The notes under the pieces: generated by a model
The model's input: the letters and a program-made list of their open reading frames with translations, nothing else
Told to the model about the DNA's origin: nothing
Database searches by the model: none
Part shown: positions 55,038-63,483 of the stretch, one piece after another
Position numbering within the stretch: position 1 is the stretch's first letter
Layout of the letters: the number at the start of each line of letters is the position of its first letter
Assembly: GCA_905182175.1 (NCBI GenBank)
Contig: CAJJAT010000018.1
Span: 1-64,000 of the forward strand
Source of the DNA: Flavobacteriales bacterium UBA1494
GTDB taxonomy: Bacteria; Bacteroidota; Bacteroidia; Flavobacteriales_E; Vicingaceae
DNA: 64,000 nucleotides
Direction: 5' to 3'
Made by a program: the position numbers and the translations under genes

Positions 55038-55565
55038 ATGACATCGAAAAAAGATCTTATATTAGAGACTGCCTTAAAACTATTCGCTCAGAATGGGTTC
55101 TCAGCAACTTCTACCTCTAAAATTGCAAAGGCTGCAGGAGTTTCTGAAGGTTTAATTTTTAGACATTTTGAAAACAAAGAAGGCTTACTTCATGCTATTC
55201 TAGAAATGGGAAGAATAAAAGGCATGGCTCTTTTTGAAGGAGTCACCAATTTTCAAAAACCGGAGGACCAGCTTAAGTACATTCTACAAATTCCATTTAA
55301 CATACGGAAAGACGAATTACCTTTTTGGAAGTTACTATATGCTTTAAAATGGCAATCCGATAATTACGACGAAGAACCTTCAAATCAATTAAAACCAATT
55401 GTAATTGCAATTTTTAGCCAACTAGAGTATCCTAAGCCAGAATTAGAAGCAGAGTTTGTACTGATGCTTTTTGACGGCATGGCAACAGCTGTGCTACTGA
55501 AAAAGATTAAAAAGAGCAAAGCCATAGAAGACTTAATACTTAACAAATACAATATACATGACTAA
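55038..55565 (+). CDS. TetR-family transcriptional repressor
   Basis: This 175-aa protein has an N-terminal helix-turn-helix (about 5-50, DLILETALKLFAQNGFSATSTSKIAKAAGVSEGLIFRHFENKEGLL) as in TetR/AcrR regulators. The C-terminal ligand and dimer domain has no strong family match (WKLLYALKW, EAEFVLMLFDGMATA). It probably represses its own operon by binding the palindrome at 55017-55032 until an unknown small molecule releases it. Its last 8 bp overlap the next gene. The two downstream genes are probably its targets and encode enzymes for the inducer. Confidence 0.9.
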   Translation: MTSKKDLILETALKLFAQNGFSATSTSKIAKAAGVSEGLIFRHFENKEGLLHAILEMGRIKGMALFEGVTNFQKPEDQLKYILQIPFNIRKDELPFWKLLYALKWQSDNYDEEPSNQLKPIVIAIFSQLEYPKPELEAEFVLMLFDGMATAVLLKKIKKSKAIEDLILNKYNIHD

Positions 55566-56373
55566 AGTAATTCTTATAACTGGAGCATCCTCAGGCATTG
55601 GAAAAGAAACTGCCAAAACATTGATTGCAGAAGGACATAGCGTTTACGTTGCGGCAAGAAGAATTGAAAAAATGGATGACCTAGTAAACCTTGGCGCTAA
55701 ATCTATAAAAATGGACATTACTGTTGATGCTGATATTGTAAATGCAGTAAACATTGTGCTTGAAGAAGAGGGCAAAATTGATGTGTTAGTAAACAATGCC
55801 GGATATGCCATTTACGGGGCAATGGAAGACACCACCCTTGAAGATGCCCGAAGACAATTTGAAGTAAACATTTTTGGTTTAGCTCGAATTACTCAATTGG
55901 TATTGCCTAACATGCGAAAACAGAAATCTGGTACCATTATTAACATGAGTAGCATGGGCGGTAAAATGTACATTCCCTTCGGCTCTTGGTACCACGGCAC
56001 CAAACATGCCCTTGAGGGTTGGTCTGACTGTTTACGGACAGAATTAAAGGACTTTGGAATTAAAGTAGTAATTATTGAACCCGGTGGAATTAAAACGGAA
56101 TTTGATGATGTGATGCTAGAGCCAATGATTGAAAGATCAGGCAAGGGACCGTATGCTAAACTGTCTAAGAAAGTAGTGAAAGGAGTAAAAGATACTTACC
56201 ATAACAATAAGGCATCACACCCTTCGGTAATTGCGACCTGCGTTTCCAAAGCAGTGAACTCGAAAAAACCAAAAACCCGATATCGTGCAGGTTACATGGC
56301 AAAACCAGCAGTATTTATTCGCACTTTTTTAGGTGATAGAGTTTGGGATTGGCTTATAATGAAAGCGAGATAG
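55558..56373 (+). CDS. SDR-family oxidoreductase
   Basis: This 271-aa classical SDR is of the long-chain-oxidoreductase type. It has TGASSGIG at residues 8-15, LVNNAGYAIYG, NMSSMGG and the catalytic YHGTKHALEGWSD (Tyr, Lys), with IIEPGGIKTEFDD after the active site. The long C-terminal tail (SKKPKTRYRAGYMAKPAVFIRTFLGD) resembles the closely related broken SDR at 9409. NAD(P) specificity is unclear (AARRIEKM suggests NADP). It overlaps the TetR gene by 8 bp and sits 4 bp before the MBL gene, so it is the middle gene of a three-gene operon. Confidence 0.9.
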   Translation: MTKVILITGASSGIGKETAKTLIAEGHSVYVAARRIEKMDDLVNLGAKSIKMDITVDADIVNAVNIVLEEEGKIDVLVNNAGYAIYGAMEDTTLEDARRQFEVNIFGLARITQLVLPNMRKQKSGTIINMSSMGGKMYIPFGSWYHGTKHALEGWSDCLRTELKDFGIKVVIIEPGGIKTEFDDVMLEPMIERSGKGPYAKLSKKVVKGVKDTYHNNKASHPSVIATCVSKAVNSKKPKTRYRAGYMAKPAVFIRTFLGDRVWDWLIMKAR

Positions 56374-56377
56374 AAAC

Positions 56378-57502
56378 ATGACAAAAATAGTAAAAATAAT
56401 AGCACTCACTATTGGTGGATTTATCCTCTTAGTTGTGATTGGAGGTGTAATTTTTGTGAAGATAAGCCCAGAATTTGGGGGAAAGCATACTCTAATTGAT
56501 GTTGAACGATATTCAAAGTCAACTAACTTTAAAAAAGGACAGTTTGAAAATTTAAGCTCCACTAACATGGACATGAGCTTTGGAGAAACGATGGAAACTT
56601 TGGCTGATTTTATAAAAGGCACCCAAAATGCAAAGCCAGACTTTGAATTACCGGTTGAAAAAGTAGATTCTCTAAATTGGGAGCAAAATGACAGCACAAA
56701 TCGACTAGTTTGGTTTGGACATTCTTCTTTTTTAATCAAGCTAGACGGAAAAAACATTTTAATTGACCCTATGATGGGCAAAGTTGCAGCACCTCATCCT
56801 TGGCTTGGAGTAGATCGGTATTCAACAGAACTTCCTATTGAAATTGAAAAATTACCGAAAATTGATGCGGTTTTAATTTCTCATGACCATTATGACCATT
56901 TAGACTATGGCAGTATTAGGCTATTAAAAGACAAGGTGAATCAATTTATGGTACCACTTGGTGTTGGAGCTCACCTAAAAGAATGGGGAATTGAAGACCA
57001 TAGAATCCAAGAATTTGATTGGTGGCAAAAAACTACTTACGAGCATATTGGTTTAGTATTCACTCCCTCGAGACACTTTTCAGGTCGAGGTTTAACAGAT
57101 CGATTTTCGACCTTGTGGGGAAGCTGGGTCATTACAGGAGAAACGAAAAACCTATACTTTAGTGGCGACGGTGGATTTGGAGATCATTTTAAAGAAATTG
57201 GAGAAAAATTTGGACCTTTCGATTTTGCAATGATGGAATGCGGCCAATACAATGAAAACTGGGCAGATATCCACATGATGCCAGAAGAAACGGTGCAAGC
57301 ATCGTTAGATGTGAATACTAAGGTTTCAATGCCAATTCATTGGGGAGCTTTTACGCTATCCATGCATTCTTGGACCGATCCTGTGGAGCGATTTACGGCA
57401 AAATCGAAAGAACTAAACCTAGCGTACTTTGTGCCAAAAATTGGTGAGGAAATTCTATTGGGTACACTTAAAAGTAAATCGGGAGTATGGTGGAAAAACT
57501 AA
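56378..57502 (+). CDS. Membrane-anchored MBL-fold metallo-hydrolase (UlaG/NAPE-PLD-like)
   Basis: This 374-aa protein has one N-terminal helix (IIALTIGGFILLVVIGGVIF) and a metallo-beta-lactamase domain. The metal-site motif is His169-x-His171-x-Asp173-His174 (SHDHYDHLD), preceded by VWFGHSSFLIKLDGKNILIDP. Later ligands lie in PSRHFSGRGL, FSGDGGFGDHF and MPIHWGAFTLS. This is the N-acyl-phosphatidylethanolamine phospholipase D/UlaG-like group, which cleaves phosphodiesters or lactones. As third gene of the TetR operon it may degrade the same compound the SDR acts on. The stop abuts the convergent kinase gene. Confidence 0.85.
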   Translation: MTKIVKIIALTIGGFILLVVIGGVIFVKISPEFGGKHTLIDVERYSKSTNFKKGQFENLSSTNMDMSFGETMETLADFIKGTQNAKPDFELPVEKVDSLNWEQNDSTNRLVWFGHSSFLIKLDGKNILIDPMMGKVAAPHPWLGVDRYSTELPIEIEKLPKIDAVLISHDHYDHLDYGSIRLLKDKVNQFMVPLGVGAHLKEWGIEDHRIQEFDWWQKTTYEHIGLVFTPSRHFSGRGLTDRFSTLWGSWVITGETKNLYFSGDGGFGDHFKEIGEKFGPFDFAMMECGQYNENWADIHMMPEETVQASLDVNTKVSMPIHWGAFTLSMHSWTDPVERFTAKSKELNLAYFVPKIGEEILLGTLKSKSGVWWKN

Positions 57503-58597
57503 CTACCGATTCTTATCAAAAGAAATCTCATAGTGCATTCCTTTTTCTAATTTATCATGATGAAGGTTTGCCTCTATTTGATTACAGAATAATTGAAGCG
57601 ATTCTACTCCTAAGGACTCCTTCGACTCATCATTTTCTGGTTGCCTTTTACCATCATCTCCTATACGAAGCACACAACTTCCCTCTTCTACGAAAAGTTT
57701 TAAATAAATCTCTAGACTCTCTCCTTCAACTTTTCCATGTTTCAGAGAATTAATAACGATCTCATTAATAGCCATACCCAGTGGAATTGATATATCTATA
57801 TTCAAAAATATATTTATTAAGTCCAATTTGAATTTTACATCTTCCATCAATTTAGATGAACCCTTTAAATTAGAAATTAATGTTTGTATGTAGGTGGAAA
57901 AATTGATGTTGGAGAAATTTGAGGTCTTGTATAAAATCTCGTGAACGTTCGCCATTGCATCAATACGGTGTTTACAATTGTTAAACGCATTGTGGATTTC
58001 TTTGTCTTCAAATCGCATCATTTGCAAACTCAACAAGCTATTTACAACCTGTAAATTGTTTTTTACTCGATGGTGAATTTCTTTTAAAAGTGTTTGGTTA
58101 TTCTTTTTTTCTTTTTCTAACTCATCTTTCTTTTGCTTTAATTGAATGTGCTGATTTTCCTTATCTGTCACATCTGTTATCAACCCTACCAAGAAGCGGT
58201 TTCCCTCTCCATCAAAAATTCTAACTTTTGAAGTGATTAAATTATAAGTTTCATCTTGAATGGTGAGTTTCTCATCGTTCCAGTTAATTCCGCCATTTGC
58301 TAATATTTCCTCATCTATTTGAAGGAATACATCTGCTTCTTCGGCAGGAAAAAAATCGCTATCTCTTTTCCCTAGCAATCCTTCTTTTTTAATATTAACA
58401 AAGCTCTCAAATGATGAATTGACCAAGGTAAAACAAGAATTTTTATTTTTAATAAAAAGTGGATTCGGAATCGAATCAATTATGTTCTGAAACCAAGTAG
58501 ACTCCTTCTTTCTTTTACCTTTTTCTAATAAAAGCTGTTGCTTTAATTCTTCAACTTCCCTTTCTAATTCTTCAATACTCCTCATATCCGCACCCAT
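57503..58597 (-). CDS. PAS sensor histidine kinase of the HisKA_2/HWE type
   Basis: This 364-aa protein has no membrane segments. A coiled coil (about 5-30) is followed by a PAS domain (about 35-155, with LVNSSFESFVNIKKEGLLGK and FLVGLITDVTDKE) and the HisKA_2 motif with phospho-acceptor His176 (KEIHHRVKNNLQVVNSLLSLQ). An ATP-binding domain follows (about 250-360, IPLGMAINEIVINSLKHG as N box, IGDDGKRQ). This family is typically part of short phosphorelays or general stress networks. No response regulator gene is adjacent, so it must work with a distant partner. It is convergent with the MBL gene with no gap. Confidence 0.88.
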   Translation of the reverse strand: MGADMRSIEELEREVEELKQQLLLEKGKRKKESTWFQNIIDSIPNPLFIKNKNSCFTLVNSSFESFVNIKKEGLLGKRDSDFFPAEEADVFLQIDEEILANGGINWNDEKLTIQDETYNLITSKVRIFDGEGNRFLVGLITDVTDKENQHIQLKQKKDELEKEKKNNQTLLKEIHHRVKNNLQVVNSLLSLQMMRFEDKEIHNAFNNCKHRIDAMANVHEILYKTSNFSNINFSTYIQTLISNLKGSSKLMEDVKFKLDLINIFLNIDISIPLGMAINEIVINSLKHGKVEGESLEIYLKLFVEEGSCVLRIGDDGKRQPENDESKESLGVESLQLFCNQIEANLHHDKLEKGMHYEISFDKNR

Positions 58598-58640
58598 TCA
58601 ATCAAATTCTTGCTGAATATACTCAAAAAACCTTGCTCAT

Positions 58641-59852
58641 TTAAATTGCTAGTTGTTTAGAAATACCATCTGCAACAATAAACCCTCCAGTCCAAGCTGC
58701 TTGAAAATTAAAACCTCCTGTATAGCCGTCAATATTAAGAACTTCTCCAGAAAAATAAAGCTTCGAGATAATTTTACTTTCCATCGTTTTCATATTCACC
58801 TCTTTCAAGTTTATTCCTCCTGCTGTCACAAACTCTTCTTTAAACGTCGTTTTTCCATTTGCAGAATAATCATCTCTAGACAAAAGTTGAACCAGTTTTT
58901 CTAATTCTTTTTTATTCAAATCTGCCCATCTCTTTTTGCTATCCATGTTTCCTTTCTGAAGTAAATAAATCCAAAACCGACTTGGAAAACCTTCTATTTT
59001 AGTATTCGATAACTGCATCTTAGAATTTGTTTTTCGAAGACCATCAACTAGATCCTGTGCATTAGAAATCCATTCTACTTCGTAGTCGAATTGGTACGAC
59101 CTTTCAAATAAATACTTTGCTGCTTTTGCAGATAATTTGAGTATTCCTGGACCACTCATACCCCAATGGGTGAAGAGAACCGGTCCGTATTCCTCAAACT
59201 TAGTTCCCACAATTCTAACAGATGCATTCATCGCCAATCCCATTAATTCATTGGATGCATGTTTTTTTAAATTAAATGTAAATAAACTAGGGATTGGTTG
59301 TGAAATAGTATGCCCAAGACTTTCGATCCATTCATAATGTTTTACCTTAGAATTTCCTCCGACAGCTAATACAACAGTATCAGCAGTCATACTTTCTTTA
59401 TTTGTTTTAATCTGAAATCCATCTTTTCCTTCAACGATACTTTTCACTTCAGTAGATAGCTGTACTTTGACTTTATGCTTATTAATCTCGTTTTGGAAGC
59501 AATCAATTATCGTCTGAGAAGAATCGCTAACTGGAAACATCCTTCCATCATCCTCCATTTTTAACTCTACTCCCCTATCAGAAAACCACGCAATAGTATC
59601 TCCAGTCATAAACGTATGAAAAGGCCCTAGTAATTCCTTTTCTCCCCTTGGGTAAAAGGCAGAAAGCTCTTTCGGTACAAAACAAGCATGCGTTACATTG
59701 CAACGTCCACCTCCACTAACCTTTACTTTCGACAATGTTTTAGTTGTCTTTTCTAAAATAACCACTTCAACATTTGGACATTTTTCCGCTATATTAATTG
59801 CTGAAAAAAAACCAGCTGCTCCTCCACCGATTACTACTATTCTAATTCCCAT
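58641..59852 (-). CDS. BaiN/HI0933-like NAD(P)/FAD-dependent oxidoreductase
   Basis: This 403-aa flavoprotein has GGGAAGFFSAINIAE (FAD Rossmann motif) at residues 8-22, EKTTKTLSKVKVSGGGRCN (family signature), LFTFNLKKHASNELMGLAMNAS and GEVLNIDGYTGGFNFQAAW at the C-terminus, where FAD binds again. The BaiN/YhiN family includes bile-acid-processing flavoproteins, but most members have unknown substrates. The gene is divergent from the NhaC antiporter (42 bp between starts) and same-strand with the kinase 43 bp away, so it may be transcribed with it. The frame is intact. Confidence 0.88.
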   Translation of the reverse strand: MGIRIVVIGGGAAGFFSAINIAEKCPNVEVVILEKTTKTLSKVKVSGGGRCNVTHACFVPKELSAFYPRGEKELLGPFHTFMTGDTIAWFSDRGVELKMEDDGRMFPVSDSSQTIIDCFQNEINKHKVKVQLSTEVKSIVEGKDGFQIKTNKESMTADTVVLAVGGNSKVKHYEWIESLGHTISQPIPSLFTFNLKKHASNELMGLAMNASVRIVGTKFEEYGPVLFTHWGMSGPGILKLSAKAAKYLFERSYQFDYEVEWISNAQDLVDGLRKTNSKMQLSNTKIEGFPSRFWIYLLQKGNMDSKKRWADLNKKELEKLVQLLSRDDYSANGKTTFKEEFVTAGGINLKEVNMKTMESKIISKLYFSGEVLNIDGYTGGFNFQAAWTGGFIVADGISKQLAI

Positions 59853-59894
59853 ATTTCAAAGAAACTTAATCCAATTCGTTTAATCCAAAAAGAA

Positions 59895-61853
59895 ATGGCC
59901 GCATTTCTATATTTTTACTCCAAATTTTTAACTGTGCGTTTATTTTTAATATCAATCTTTCTTTTTTCTGCATTTTGTTCAACTGCGGCCGAACCTTCCC
60001 TTGTTTCAAAACAGAATGTAGTTATTGAAAATGTCGAATCAGAAATTCAACTGGTCAACCTTCCACCTGACTGCAAAGATTGTATCGCAAAGCTGAACGG
60101 AAAAAAATACATCCTTACTGTAAACGAGCTTGGAGAAAGCACCATAACTGCCACTTTGCAAAGGAAAAGTTTAATAAACGTATCATCGAGCTCCGGAAGT
60201 TACAATTCCATTATCAATTTGATTCCGTTGTGGTTATCAATAATACCTCCCCTGTTAGCTATTATTTTAGCTTTGGTTTTTAAAGAAGTGGTTACCTCGC
60301 TTCTAATCGGCATTTTTTCAGGAGTTTTTATAATTCACATCTATTTCAATTCATTTTGGATGGCACTTATTTCATCTTTCACAAGTTTAATAGATCATTA
60401 TATTCTAAATTCTTTAAACGACTCAGGGCACCTTTCCATTATCATTTTTTCTACTTTAATTGGCGGAATGGTTAGTGTAATTTCTAAAAATGGTGGAATG
60501 CAAGGCGTTGTAAATCGAATTTCTAAGTTTGCAAAAACACCTAAAAGTGGTCAATTGGCTACATGGTTTCTAGGAATTGCTATCTTTTTCGATGATTATG
60601 CCAACACCCTTATTGTAGGAAATACGATGCGCCCAATTACGGATCGACTTAAAATCTCTAGGGAAAAGCTAGCTTATTTAGTCGATTCTACTGCAGCACC
60701 TATAGCTGCTATTGCATTTGTAACAACTTGGATTGGGGCAGAACTTGGGTACATTGAGAGCGGTATTGCAACCATAGAAGGATTAAATGAAGGTGTTTAT
60801 TCTATCTTCCTCTCGTCTTTAGCCTACTCTTTCTACCCAATTTTTGCGCTCCTATTTATGTTGATTCTGATTTTAAGAGAACGAGATTTTGGTCCAATGT
60901 ACCACGCCGAAAAAGAAGCACGAATGAGTGACGTTATGACTATTGATCCTCTAAACCTGAACGAGGAATTAGATGAATTTACTGCAAAAGAAGGAATACC
61001 TCACAAAGCATTTAATGCCATTGTTCCCGTATCAGTAGTCATTTTAGGTACAATTATTGGTCTCATAAGCACAGGGTGGGATACTACCGTTATTGACGAT
61101 TCCTCAATATCATTGAGTCGGACAATGTCAACTATTATCGGGAATGCAGACTCCTACAAGGCGCTTTTATGGTCCTCATTAGCGGGGCTTTTTATGGCGA
61201 TCATCCTTTCTGTTTCACAAAAAATAATGAGTATACACCAATCAATAAATGCTGCAGTTGGTGGTTTCAAAACCATGTTAACAGCTGTAATTATTCTTGT
61301 TTTAGCTTGGTCTCTTGCTTTAGTTATAGAAGATTTACACACTGCCGACTTCCTAACCTCAATTATGTCGGATAACGTAAGTCCTTACTTTGTGCCAACG
61401 TTAACATTTCTACTTGCTGCAGTAGTAGCTTTTTCTACAGGATCTTCTTGGGGTACAATGGCAATTTTGTATCCTCTCATGTTACCATCTTCTTGGGCAA
61501 TTTGCCTTACCGCAGGAATACCTGAAGTTGAGACGTTATCTATTTTTCATAACGTTGTAGCTTGTGTATTAGCCGGAGCAGTCTTAGGCGACCATTGTTC
61601 CCCCATTTCAGATACCACGATTTTAAGCTCATTAGCTAGTTCTTGCAACCATATAAGCCACGTCCGCACACAAATGCCATATGCATTGACCGTTGGTGCT
61701 GTTGCAATCTTATTTGGAATTATTCCTGCTGCCTTTGGAATACCGTTTTGGATAACTTTACCATGCGGAATTATTGCCATGTATTTAATTATTGGTAAAG
61801 TTGGAAAGAAGATCGAGTTTTCCACAAAAAAAGTTGAAGAGAACCCTAGTTAA
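59895..61853 (+). CDS. NhaC-family Na+/H+ antiporter with an extra N-terminal domain
   Basis: This 652-aa protein has a first signal-like helix (FLISIFLFSAFCSTAAE) and an extracytoplasmic beta domain (about 30-100). About twelve transmembrane helices then carry the NhaC features: FKEVVTSLLIGIFSG, a core with FFDDYANTLIVGNTMRPI, DSTAAPIAAIAFVTTWIGAELGY, and STGSSWGTMAILYPL. Acidic transport residues sit in FFDDYAN and DHCSPISDTTI. It exchanges Na+ for H+ across the inner membrane, typical of marine or alkaline-adapted species. The N-terminal extension is unusual; NhaC proteins are generally about 450-500 aa. Confidence 0.9.
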   Translation: MAAFLYFYSKFLTVRLFLISIFLFSAFCSTAAEPSLVSKQNVVIENVESEIQLVNLPPDCKDCIAKLNGKKYILTVNELGESTITATLQRKSLINVSSSSGSYNSIINLIPLWLSIIPPLLAIILALVFKEVVTSLLIGIFSGVFIIHIYFNSFWMALISSFTSLIDHYILNSLNDSGHLSIIIFSTLIGGMVSVISKNGGMQGVVNRISKFAKTPKSGQLATWFLGIAIFFDDYANTLIVGNTMRPITDRLKISREKLAYLVDSTAAPIAAIAFVTTWIGAELGYIESGIATIEGLNEGVYSIFLSSLAYSFYPIFALLFMLILILRERDFGPMYHAEKEARMSDVMTIDPLNLNEELDEFTAKEGIPHKAFNAIVPVSVVILGTIIGLISTGWDTTVIDDSSISLSRTMSTIIGNADSYKALLWSSLAGLFMAIILSVSQKIMSIHQSINAAVGGFKTMLTAVIILVLAWSLALVIEDLHTADFLTSIMSDNVSPYFVPTLTFLLAAVVAFSTGSSWGTMAILYPLMLPSSWAICLTAGIPEVETLSIFHNVVACVLAGAVLGDHCSPISDTTILSSLASSCNHISHVRTQMPYALTVGAVAILFGIIPAAFGIPFWITLPCGIIAMYLIIGKVGKKIEFSTKKVEENPS

Positions 61854-61924
61854 CAGTTTAAGGTTAATAACTTCAAAAATCGATCCTATTTTACCCCAAG
61901 CCTTTATATAGCTTTGGGAAATAA

Positions 61925-61947
61925 GTTTTCAACACCGTGTTGATAAC
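61925..61947. promoter_or_regulatory. Interrupted palindrome with DnaA-box-like halves in the NhaC/SPOR gap
   Basis: A perfect 7-bp inverted repeat TCAACAC-C-GTGTTGA, extended by GTT/AAC on its outer sides, lies in a 119-bp gap that also holds GGTTAATAACTT and AT-rich tracts. TGTTGATAA differs from the DnaA box TGTGGATAA at one base. It could be part of a replication origin or an operator for the downstream gene. No dnaA gene is near. Confidence 0.35.
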
Positions 61948-61972
61948 CTTATTTAACTAAAGTTTATATAGT

Positions 61973-63433
61973 ATGGAAAAGCTCTTTTTGATTAGCGTCA
62001 ACATTCTTGTGGTATTTGCGCTTAAAATATTTTTTGGTGGAGATGTCAGTATCGAACAGAGAATGCAGGATACAATCGCGCCTGGAGACACCTTAAATGT
62101 CACATTAGCAATTACCAAAGGGGATAGAGAAGGCTTTGCAAAATGGCAACAGACCCTACCAGCAGGATTTATTGCTAGCCCTGTTGAAATGAATGGCGCA
62201 ACTTTTTCATTCAAAAATCAACAAATTAAAATCATTTGGATGGAGCTTCCAATTTCAGAAACTTTCAGCATCAAATATAAAATAGAAACAAGTCCAGCTG
62301 TTTTTGGGGAGCATAACCTAATGGGGAAATTTTCATTCATCGAAGAAAATGAAAGAAGAGACATTAACTCTAATCTTTTTATATTGAGCGTTGAGGAAAA
62401 CACAGTAGCTAATAACAGTGAGACCGAATTACATAAATCCGAAGAAAACTCGCCGATACAGCAAAAGCAAGCAATTAAAAACTCTACAAAACTAGTCGAG
62501 ATTCCGGTAAAGGTAGAAGAATCTCAAATCGTGAAGGACATTGAACTTGCTAATAATATTGAAAAAACTATAACTAACAACACAGTAACAACCAAAGCCG
62601 CTCAAAACGATTTAATTTCAATAGAAAGAGAGGTTAAACATTTAGAAGGCGGGAACTACGAAGTCAGCTTAGTGATTTCTAAATCGAATCTTTCTAGTTT
62701 TGGAAAGGTAGAAGATTACCTACCTCCAAACTTCAGCGCTTCTGCAATAGAGTCAAGTGATGGTATTTTTTCTTTCAGAAATAATGTAGTGAAGATTTTA
62801 TGGATGACACTTCCTAAAGCTGAAAGTTTTACGGTAAAATATGCAATGCAAAGCACTTCAAACGAACTTGACAGCACCATTGTACATGGAATGTTTTCTT
62901 ACTTAAACCTTGACCAATCAGTGCAAGACAAATTAAATCCAACAAAATTTAAAAACTTCTTATTTAAAAGTGAGACGGATTTGCAACTAGCAGATGAAAG
63001 GACCACCGACAAAAAAGTAAGTGAAGTAGAAGAGCCTTTTGAAATCGAATCTCCTACAACTTTCGATTCAACTGAAAAAGAGGTCACTGCTAGTATTGAA
63101 GAAGAATTAATAGAACAAATAACAAACATTCCTGCACCTGAAGCAAGCATTGCTTATAAAGTACAAATTGCTGCGTCACACAAAGAAGTTCAGCAATCTT
63201 ATTTCACTGAAAGGCATTCAATCAAGGAAAAGGTTTCAATTGAATTTCATGAAACATGGTACAAATACACAATCGGCTCATATCCTATTTACAAAAAAGC
63301 TCGTGACAAAAGAAACAACGTTTGGGCAAACAACAATAAAATAAACGACGCCTTTGTGACAGCATACAATGCAGGAGAGCGAATTAGTGTGCAAGAAGCA
63401 CTGATGGTTAGCAAGCAAAAATGGTACAAGTAA
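61973..63433 (+). CDS. Membrane-anchored protein with two copies of a novel beta domain and a C-terminal SPOR-like domain
   Basis: This 486-aa protein has a signal or anchor (LFLISVNILVVFALKIFF). The segments 24-145 and about 218-330 are similar to each other: IAPGDTLNVTLAITKGDREGF against EGGNYEVSLVISKSNLSSF, ATFSFKNQQIKIIWMELP against GIFSFRNNVVKILWMTLP, and the ends LMGKFSF against VHGMFSY. They are separated by a charged linker (about 145-210). The C-terminus (about 395-486) has YKVQIAASHKEVQQSYF and TIGSYPIYKKARDKRNN, the SPOR-like pattern that binds bare glycan strands at division sites. It is probably a periplasmic or envelope protein. The next gene follows 50 bp downstream. Confidence 0.75.
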   Translation: MEKLFLISVNILVVFALKIFFGGDVSIEQRMQDTIAPGDTLNVTLAITKGDREGFAKWQQTLPAGFIASPVEMNGATFSFKNQQIKIIWMELPISETFSIKYKIETSPAVFGEHNLMGKFSFIEENERRDINSNLFILSVEENTVANNSETELHKSEENSPIQQKQAIKNSTKLVEIPVKVEESQIVKDIELANNIEKTITNNTVTTKAAQNDLISIEREVKHLEGGNYEVSLVISKSNLSSFGKVEDYLPPNFSASAIESSDGIFSFRNNVVKILWMTLPKAESFTVKYAMQSTSNELDSTIVHGMFSYLNLDQSVQDKLNPTKFKNFLFKSETDLQLADERTTDKKVSEVEEPFEIESPTTFDSTEKEVTASIEEELIEQITNIPAPEASIAYKVQIAASHKEVQQSYFTERHSIKEKVSIEFHETWYKYTIGSYPIYKKARDKRNNVWANNNKINDAFVTAYNAGERISVQEALMVSKQKWYK

Positions 63434-63483
63434 CTTATTAAATAAATAAGAATTATCTTTAGCCCTTAATTGCAGATACAAGA

